Assembly (NCBI GenBank): GCA_028622995.1
Contig: JAJQJQ010000003.1
Coordinates: 3,782,001-3,846,000, forward strand
Length of the DNA stretch: 64,000 nucleotides
From: Panagrolaimus kolymaensis
Taxonomy: Eukaryota; Nematoda; Chromadorea; Rhabditida; Panagrolaimidae
Direction of reading: 5' to 3'
Under the pieces are notes generated by a model. That model did not search any database, was not told the DNA's origin, and worked only from the letters and a program-made list of their open reading frames with translations. The position numbers and the translations under genes are program-made. How positions within the stretch are numbered: position 1 is the stretch's first letter; each line of letters opens with the position of its first letter. This document shows, piece after piece, positions 56,655 through 64,000 of the stretch.

Positions 56655-58075
56655 TTTTTCTTTGAGTTAAATTAAAATGAGATTTGACTAAATAAAAGAA
56701 TGAGGTTAGTTAGAGAAAAATCGAAGAAATCAAATTATTAAACTACGCGTTTAGTTCAAGGACTACAGTTTTTATTCGATCCTCTCTTCTTTTTATAGTC
56801 TTTTATAAACCAAAATGGGGAATTCCCTCTTTCAATGATGAAATATATTTTGTCGCAGAAAGAAAAAAAGAAAGAAGAGAAAAGGGTTCGAGCATTACCG
56901 GACTCAATCACATTTTTAGTTGCAAAAAGAAAAGTAGCCGATTATCGCAGTTTTTTTTTCTTCACGCATTAAATGACAGCAGCAATCGGGTTAAAGAACA
57001 TGGAATTCATTCAAAAAAAAACTTATGATAAAAAAATACAATAAAAAATAGCGAAGACGAGACAGATAAGCTCATGAAAATGAATGAAAGTGAGAGAGAA
57101 TTGGAGGAGTAACACAGAAATGAAAAGAAAATTTAATAGGCGTCGTCAACCTCACACGTTCACTTTCAATCAGCCTCTCAAAATTATTCACATGAGTGAT
57201 TTTAACCATTCGTTTTTTTGATTTTTATCCTTTTTGGGTTACGAGAGAAAAAAAGATGATACTTTTTCTTTATAAAAAATAAAAAACGCCGCAATAATAA
57301 GGAAAATGAAAAAGAGGTATTTTTATAGATTGAAATCAAAAAAGCCGTGAGTCATGTAAGCAACAACAAAAAATTATTTGAAAAATTGAGAAAAAAGCTG
57401 TCCACGACACTCCTCTACGAGACAGGCGACGACAATACATAATAGTCTGCATTTTTTTTTCAAATTGATTTTTGTATGCTTTTAACTAGCATTGTTTGCA
57501 ATAAAAAAAATATGTATATGTAAATAGAAAGTAGTTAACTTTGATCTTTTCTTGTATCAATTTTCAAAAATTTTAATTGGGTTTAAATCTTTAAAAGAGC
57601 TATTTAAAAAAAACAGCTGATATCATTTAAATTTAGGTCAAAGAACCTTCAACAATAAAAAAAAGATCACCGAAAACTTTTTTTTAAATAAAAGAATAAC
57701 AGCCGCCACCTAAAGTTCAAACAATCAAAAAAATCAAAAATGAAAATGGTGTCTGTGGCGATGGTTGCAAAATTGCAATAAACGATCACCCGAATGTTTC
57801 AATTATTATGTTTGTGTTATTTTTTTTAATGCAATTGTTATTGATATTTATGTTTTAAAAAAGTTTCTCACCGGACGCCAGGTTCACGTTTGTAAACATT
57901 TCGTTGTGAACGATCGGTTCCTGTGGTTGTTCCTTCTTCCATTATTATTTGTAATGCTTTTTGTTGCTAATAATTCTAAAAAGTCAATATTTGCATCATC
58001 TTACGTAAAAAAAATTATTTAAGTATTGACGCGGTTGTTTACAAACACGTTCAATTAAGCTGATGATAACAAAAA
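56655..58075. promoter_or_regulatory. Divergent upstream region of NT5C2 and the CDF-like gene
   Basis: 1.4 kb between two divergent starts. AT-rich, with a candidate trans-splice acceptor for the nucleotidase at 56688-56689. No gene recognised. Confidence 0.45.
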
Positions 58076-59524
58076 ATGGACAAAAAGACAACGATAAAAT
58101 CCGATCAGACTGAAATCCCTGGTAAGTAGCTTGCTTATTTTTTTAATGTTGCTCGCTTTGATTTCATTATCTTTGACCCTCAAAGGAAAAAAGTTGTCAA
58201 TATAAGGATGATTAGAAGAGAGGAAAAAAGGTATAAAAGTAAACATAGATAAGAAACAAATGATCAAAATAAAAGTAATGAGAAAAAAATCTATAAACAT
58301 TTTATTGGGTTGCTGAAATTATAAGCAATTTACATTGGTTATATTTTTTTAGGAAAAAATAAAATAAAAATGAGCTCTCATGAAAATAATAATATTTTTT
58401 TAACAATGGTAAAGAATAAAGCTCCATATGTATTACTTTTAATTCTATGTACATCACAAGTCCTTGCAAGCCTACAAACTCATAGCTTAGTTGCTCGATT
58501 AACTCTTTGTGATACAATATTATTTACAATTGCAATGGCTCGAAAAATATTTTCAAAAAGTCAACAAAATTTAGACGTATTTCTTCGTTTAGCAGGAATT
58601 ATCGCATTTCAAGCTTTAATATTTGTTAATTTTACACATGCAATGGAAATTATTTTTGCTGAACATCACGACACTCACATTTCAGGTGAAAAAAGGATTT
58701 AAAATTTTTTTAAAAAGGATTTTGTTTTTATTTAGATATTTTTGTTGGCGTTACTGCTTTTGATGTCATAATAAAAACGATATTAATGGCATCAGGAATT
58801 TTTCCTACTTTGGGATTAAATTGGATGAAAAGAATTATATTACATTTTTTGGCATCCATTTGCTTATTAAGTTTAGCTGCAGTTGATGCTAAATTTAGCA
58901 CACCATCAAACGAGTATCTCTCAAAGTTGGATCCATATTTAGGAATGTTTATTGCAATAGTATTGACTTTAATCGGGCTTCCGACAGGTAAGAGAAAAAA
59001 AGGAATATAAAAATAAAGGCTTAAAGAGACACACTTTTAAGCCCTTTCATTGCTGCCATACCTTTGCGCAAACATTCCTGAATCATTCAAAGTCGATGAC
59101 TTTGTAAAAGAAATGGAAACAAAGGTAATAAACACCTTTTTTACAAGAAAATGAACATTCAATTTAAAAAAAGTCAATTTAGTTTCCAAATACTCGATGC
59201 GCTCACATTCATGTATTTCGTCAATGGCCACAAAATAGCTTTGAAGTTATAATGCATGTTAAAATTGCCATTGACCAAACAAAATCTGAATGGATGCAAG
59301 AAGCGGAAATAACGGTTCAACAAATTCAACGCGAAATTCGAAGCATTCTTACACGGGCTGGTGCTCAACGAGTGACAATAGAGCCAAAAATATGCGCTAT
59401 AACAGAAAATTTTGCAAAAACATGGACTTCATGTACGATAAAAACTTGTGAAGAAAGTGATCGGACTTGTTGTAGTAAAAAAATATTAAATACGGGTAAC
59501 ATTGAAATCAAAAATGGTTTATAA
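58076..59524 (+). CDS. Divergent CDF/ZnT-like membrane protein
   Basis: Five exons (58076-58121, 58353-58685, 58736-58987, 59042-59124, 59183-59524) sum to 1056 nt, 351 aa, in phase. Six hydrophobic segments are followed by a cytosolic domain. LDPYLGMFIAIVLTLIGLP, LCANIPESFKVDDFVKEMET and CAHIHVFRQWP..SFEVIMHVK align in order with ZnT1-type transporters (DP..., VP..I....LI.EL, HELHVWQL...ATAHI). The transmembrane zinc sites are not canonical. TM2 has LTLCD instead of HxxxD, and TM5 has LHFLAS where ZnT1 has LHVLGD. It may be a non-transporting or altered-specificity paralogue. A second ATG at 58370 would skip the first 21 residues. The C-tail is Cys-rich (CEESDRTCC). The assignment rests on pattern similarity. 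Confidence 0.7.
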
Positions 59525-59656
59525 ATAATATATAAAAGGTGTAAAAGATAAACAAAGCAGGACAAAGATACTGAAGGTAATCTACCAACTTTTTTTACAA
59601 ATAGTAAACATATAAGTCAAATACATTCTTTATTCATAATCAACAAAAATAACCTA

Positions 59657-60609
59657 TTAAAATCTAATTTTACGAGCTAATGGATTAAAAATTCTTCCAA
59701 GAAGACGTTCACCAAAGAGCGATGGTTGAGGTTTGAAAGTATCATCTTCTAATGGAACATCTCCTGATTCTAATTTCTCTTTGAGTTCTCTTTCAAATTG
59801 ATATTTCAATGGTTCTCGAGCGGTGTTATCTTCGACATCTTGTAGTTTTTGACATGCTTCATTAAGTTCGAGACCAACCCATTCAGCTTCTTCTAAAGGA
59901 ATAACGAAACGACTATACTTTTCTTTTATATATGCATGAAGTTCTGGATCATTAGGTTCATATTCTTCTTTTGCGAGACGAATTAATATTTGACGTTTGA
60001 GATCAAGACCAAGTTTAGATGCGATATCAACTTCAGGTGTTTCAAGTAAATAATAATCCAGACCAAAAGCGGCATCAATTAGACGAAGAGCTCTTTCAGT
60101 TACTTTGATTTGCATGTGACAATCTAGTACTTCGGAATAAAGAACAACATCTTTGATTTTTGGAAACCATAGTTTTGGAAGCCAAAAACGTGGAAGAACC
60201 TTTTTTCGAGTAAAAGGCTTTGATTCAAAGTAACCCTTGACGATTCCTTCACCACCCCATAAACCTTGATCTTGTTCAGGTACTTTCAATGGCGCAATAG
60301 GATAATGCTGCAACAACATTTTTATATATAAGAATTGTTAAACAAAAAACTAACTTCAGTTTCCACTTCCACCAATCTTGTTGTATCCCATTGAAAGCGA
60401 GCTTCAGGAGGACGATAATGAACCGGTGTAATATCCGATAAAACATTCTTCCAATACCGCTTTTGACAATGTAAAGGTAATCGATGAACAATAGATTCTT
60501 TATTATCCCATATTTCTTTGTTTCGACGAATGCGTTCACTTTTGTCCCAGGTGATGACAGGCCGTGGCCTCAGTGATGTAAGATTTTTGAGATTCTTTAC
60601 CAAAGACAT
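59657..60609 (-). CDS. Mitochondrial large ribosomal subun prot L28 (MRPL28)
   Basis: Structural protein of the mitochondrial large ribosomal subunit. Two exons (60355-60609, 59657-60307) give 301 aa. Blocks match human MRPL28 in order: TPVHYRPPEARFQWD, QGLWGGEGIVKGY, LWFPKIKDVVLYSEVLDCHM, RALRLIDAAFGLDYYLLETP, SKLGLDLKRQILIRLAKEEY, and FVIPLEEAEWVGLELNEACQ. A TTTTTTTTCAG acceptor (60618-60619) is only 8 nt before the ATG, a strong trans-splice candidate. The 3' end converges on the CDF-like gene about 130 nt away. Confidence 0.95.
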
Positions 60610-61412
60610 TGTATTTCCTGAAAAAAAAAGTATGTGTAATTATAGAAAGCAATTAAATCAACAACAAAAAATGAGAAAATGTTTTTTAGCTAACCAAAAA
60701 GCTTCATCAAACAAAAAAAGTTTTTTTGATGGTTGCTGCTTTTAGCAATTTGTTAGTGTCAAAACGCCATAAAATAAATTTTCATTTGAATTTTTTTTTC
60801 ATTTTTTTTCAATGTCAAAACTTCTTTGAAAATTGTATCGCTGATAAATATTTTTAGTTTTAAATTTTAAACCCACGAATCTAACAATTTTAAAATACAT
60901 AACTCTGAACGTTTTCTAAAAATATAGAATCATCTTTTCTTCGTTTATCTTGCAAAAAAATGTTGCATTCTTTGACCTAATTTTCTTGATTTAGCAGATG
61001 TGTATTTCACTTTTTAATGGCAAGACATCTATTATCTTTGTGAGCTTGATTTATAAACACTTTTTAAAATTTATTTTATTCTTTGTTACTGATTCTTTGA
61101 ATACCCATAAGCATAGTTATTTCCTTTTTTGTCTCCTATATACAAAATTTCTGAAAAAGCTTCAAGAAAATTTTATCGACATAATTTGTAAGGGATCGAA
61201 TAGCAAGCTATTTGACCTTATTTTGGTTATTTTTGTTTATTGTCACTTTTTGTCTTATTTGTTTATAATCCCTAAAGCTATTTTTTTCCTACAAATATAC
61301 CACGAAAGTTTTATCTCGCCATATTGGTAAATTCATTTATTTTTAGTCTGAAACTTTTACCATCATAGTTTTTTTTTATATCCCGTCATATATTAATTAA
61401 TCGGTTTAAATA
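60610..61412. promoter_or_regulatory. Divergent upstream region between MRPL28 and the 61413 gene
   Basis: About 800 nt of AT-rich DNA between two divergent starts. Contains the MRPL28 trans-splice acceptor; otherwise nothing recognised. Confidence 0.45.
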
Positions 61413-62301
61413 ATGAGTGATAATGGATGGACATCATTTTCTAAAGAAGCAACCAAGAATAAATTTGGTTTTGTTGTTAATGGGAATGATGATGTAACGG
61501 ATGATGAAGCCGAAATGTCATCTGAAGAAGATATCAAAAATGTCCCATCATCGTCATCTTTAGCGCCAATGGTAACTTAGCTTTGAAATGCAATTTGTAG
61601 TTATTTAATTTTTTTATATTATAGCCAAAAAAATCAGCATTGAAAAAACGAAATGCTCCTGTTGAAGAAGATGAAAGCGATTCGGATTTGGATTTTAGTA
61701 TTATTAATTCTTCCGATGATGATAGCAATCATGATGATTCGGATTCAGCTGATGATTTACCCTCTGAATTTTTACATAAACCTCTTGATGGTATTTCTTC
61801 GGGTGATTTTAGACGATTATTTACTTTGGGGCGCGAAGAAAGAGATGTAAGCATATTAATTTAGTACTTCCCTTATATGCGTTATTTTATCTTTTTAGGC
61901 TTTTAAACATCGAAAAGTTGAATTACATCCATTTTTTCCTCCAAAACACCCTGATGAAAATGCGGCTGCACTTCGCACTGATCTCGCCAATAAGGAATAT
62001 GATGAATGGATTAAAAACGCTTGGAAGGGCTCAGTTTCAGCTGATTTAGATTATCGTTTTGTGACAATGAGGCAAAAAATTAGAAGCAGTGAATTAATTC
62101 GAAAATACAATCAACATTCCTCTAAACAATGGTCAACTGATATTTTACCTGTAAGAATTTTTCCATTCTTTCAACTTCAAAATAATAGTTTTATAGGTTC
62201 CAGCACGTGAACGATCAAAGAGAATGAAGTTTCGAAAATTATATTCAAGTATGCAAGCAAAGAAGCCTCGAATAGGCGATGAATCATCTCAATCTCAATA
62301 A
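61413..62301 (+). CDS. Conserved-looking nuclear-type protein of unknown function
   Basis: Four exons (61413-61571, 61625-61846, 61899-62150, 62197-62301), all phase 0, give 245 aa. Residues 1-110 are acidic and Ser-rich (DDVTDDEAEMSSEED, DESDSDLDFS) with a basic patch KKSALKKRNA. The second half is more ordered: DFRRLFTLGREERDAFKHRK, VELHPFFPPKHPDENAAALR, NKEYDEWIKNAWKGSVSADL and RFVTMRQKIRSSELIRKY. The tail is basic (ERSKRMKFRKLYSS), possibly a nuclear signal. I do not recognise the family. AATAAA is at 62429-62434. Confidence 0.72.
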
Positions 62302-62848
62302 TCATATGAGACGAGACGATTTACTTGTTTTTATTTAACGTTCTTGGAATACTTTCAAATTGCTCACTATTTCCATTGAAAATTATTTCTTGTATTTTTT
62401 CGGGTTTTGCATTTTTGAATTATTTATAAATAAATTATTTATTATCAGAAATTTAGCCTTTTTAAATGAATATTCACATTCAAATTTGTAAAATGCATTT
62501 TAAAAGTTTTTTCTTAAAACATAAATCTTAATAATTCAAATTTAAAATACATAGTCATCTTGAAAATTCTATCTTATATCGTGCTTTAAAAATTGCTCCT
62601 AATCCTTGTTGATCCGTTTATGTATGTTAAGCAAAAGGTTTTAGTAATATAAATTTTTTATTTAAAAACCAGAAAAATATAACAATAACAACTAGATAAA
62701 AGCTAAACAAGAGAACGAATAACAAAACAAAAAATGGCAAATTGAAATAACTATAAATAAATAACAAAAGAATTGCAGCAAGTAGTTTCATTTCAAAATA
62801 TTTTATATAAACCCCATATTTTTTTTAACCCGTAAGTTAATAAATAAG
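62302..62848. other. Convergent 3' spacer
   Basis: AT-rich DNA with the polyadenylation signal of the upstream gene; no coding evidence. Confidence 0.5.
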
Positions 62849-64000
62849 TTATCGGCCTTTTTCAAGCTCTTCAAGTTGATCATAATTCAATGGATCAAGC
62901 TCAAGCATAGGACATTGAAAATGGTTTTCAATTTCTTTAAATAGTTGAAATGAAGTTGGAGTATCTGCCATATTTACTGCCATTCCAGGCTTACCAAAAC
63001 GTCCAGTTCGACCGATGCGACTGAAAATTAATTTTATAAATAATATTTAAAAATCTTGTTAGCTTACTGTAAGTATGTATCATAATCGGCATAACCTAAT
63101 TCTCCATTTGAAATAGGACCCATCTCAGCTTTCTTTCTATCAACTGGAGGATCATAGTTAATTACAAGAGTAACTTGTGGAATATCAAGACCACGAGCAG
63201 CAATATTCGTTGTGATTAAAACTTTAAATTCGCTATTAGCAAATCTACGAACATAATCAAGTCGAGTTTCAGCTGGTAATTCACCATGTAAAACTGCCAC
63301 TTCTCTTCCATGTTCTTTAAGTTTATCTGCAAGCCATTTGACACTCGAACGGGTATATGCGAAAATAATGGTGGAGGTTATGCTTATTGCAGAGAAAATA
63401 TGTAAGATTGCATTAAATTTTTCTTCGCGAGTTCTACAAAAAATTAGGCATTGTTTGATATTTTTCAAAGATTGATCTTTTCTACGAAGCCTAAAAAATA
63501 AAATTTATTAATTTCAAAATTCGATGATGCGACAAATTCTTACGTAATATATTGAGCATCAGGTGCGAAAGGTTCAACCATGTAACGAATGGCATCATCG
63601 TCATAAGTTGCACTAAAGAACAACAATTGACAATTGGGTTGATTTGTTTTGATATGATTTAAGATTCGGAAAATATTATCTTGAACATTTTGCATTAAAA
63701 GCATATCATCGGCTTCATCAAAAATTGTGCAAAAAACTTTAGAAATATCTATGGCTTGATGCTGGACTATCCATCGTTCAACAATTCCGGGAGAACCAAT
63801 AATAATATGTTCATTGAAAGTTGCACCAGGCATAACTAAAATTATTTTATGCTTTAGTGATTATTATTATTAATCAGTTACCGATTTCTCCTTTAGTTGC
63901 ACATCGAATTGTAACATCAGGCATTTTTACAGCTAGTTCTTTAGCAACTGCTACAATTTGTTGAGCCAATTCCAATGTTGGGGCAATGATAATACTTTGT
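62849..64000 (-). CDS. DEAD-box RNA helicase DDX19/Dbp5, 5' part beyond window
   Basis: ATP-dependent helicase that remodels mRNPs at the cytoplasmic face of the nuclear pore during mRNA export (family knowledge). Four exons are visible: from the edge to 63882, then 63544-63835, 63068-63490 and 62849-63020. Motifs in order: Ia PTLELAQQ, Ib-like IIIGSPG, II DEAD in FDEADDML, III SAT in FFSATYDD, IV IIFAYTR, V TTNIAARGLDIPQV and VI HRIGRTGRFGKPG. The stretch YIFCRTREEKF-type followed by ILHIFSAISITSTIIFAYTR and the VINYDPPV motif point to DDX19/Dbp5 rather than eIF4A. The Q motif and the motif I P-loop lie outside the window. Confidence 0.92.

Overview
This window is strongly AT-rich animal nuclear DNA, almost certainly from a nematode. 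The evidence is a UNC-7-class innexin, a Ras protein with the Asp-11 that I recall in C. elegans LET-60, and dense genes with mostly 41-60 nt introns ending TTTTAG or TTTCAG. Several start codons also sit 8-45 nt after strong acceptor sites with no visible donor, as expected for spliced-leader trans-splicing. I rebuilt most genes exon by exon. Wherever a complete model is claimed, the summed exon lengths are divisible by three and phases match at every junction. No tRNA, rRNA or CRISPR array was recognised.

Layout. 1-6575 is T-rich DNA without a convincing gene. 6576-11492 (+) is an UNC-7-like innexin, including N-terminal exons easily missed by ORF searches. 13979-14650 (-) is LET-60/Ras. 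17288-20721 (-) is a folliculin-interacting protein, divergent from STT3 (21334-23957, +). 24139-24878 (-) is a highly atypical Ras-like GTPase. 25478-27967 (-) holds two tandem paralogues of an unrecognised family. 28773-29153 (+) is FMC1. 29566-30321 (+) is an intronless, 5'-truncated DNA polymerase alpha subunit B fragment. 30390-31736 (-) is RMND1. 32339-33486 is a complete non-autonomous hAT element with an 8-bp target-site duplication. 33679-35021 (+) encodes three CxxC...HxC repeats.

35752-41652 (-) is a complete DAF-2/insulin receptor. It is followed on the minus strand by BCKDHA (42929-44524), a BTB protein (45153-45990) and a MALSU1/RsfS-like gene with a damaged or unresolved 5' end (46893-47423). 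Then come a 60-aa protein (48389-48628, +), a secreted MAM-type protein (51647-53796, +), a cytosolic purine 5'-nucleotidase (54636-56654, -), a divergent CDF/ZnT-like protein (58076-59524, +), MRPL28 (59657-60609, -), an unknown acidic/basic protein (61413-62301, +) and DDX19/Dbp5 running off the right edge (62849-64000, -).

Functionally the window mixes insulin/Ras/FNIP growth and nutrient signalling with mitochondrial genes (FMC1, RMND1, BCKDHA, MRPL28, MALSU1-like) and general housekeeping. Divergent pairs with shared upstream DNA are FNIP/STT3, NT5C2/CDF, MRPL28/unknown and the tandem family/FMC1. The most unusual items are the atypical GTPase, the tandem novel family, the hAT insertion that splits an open frame, the CDF protein lacking canonical zinc ligands, and alternative UNC-7 C-termini that gain or lose a PDZ ligand.
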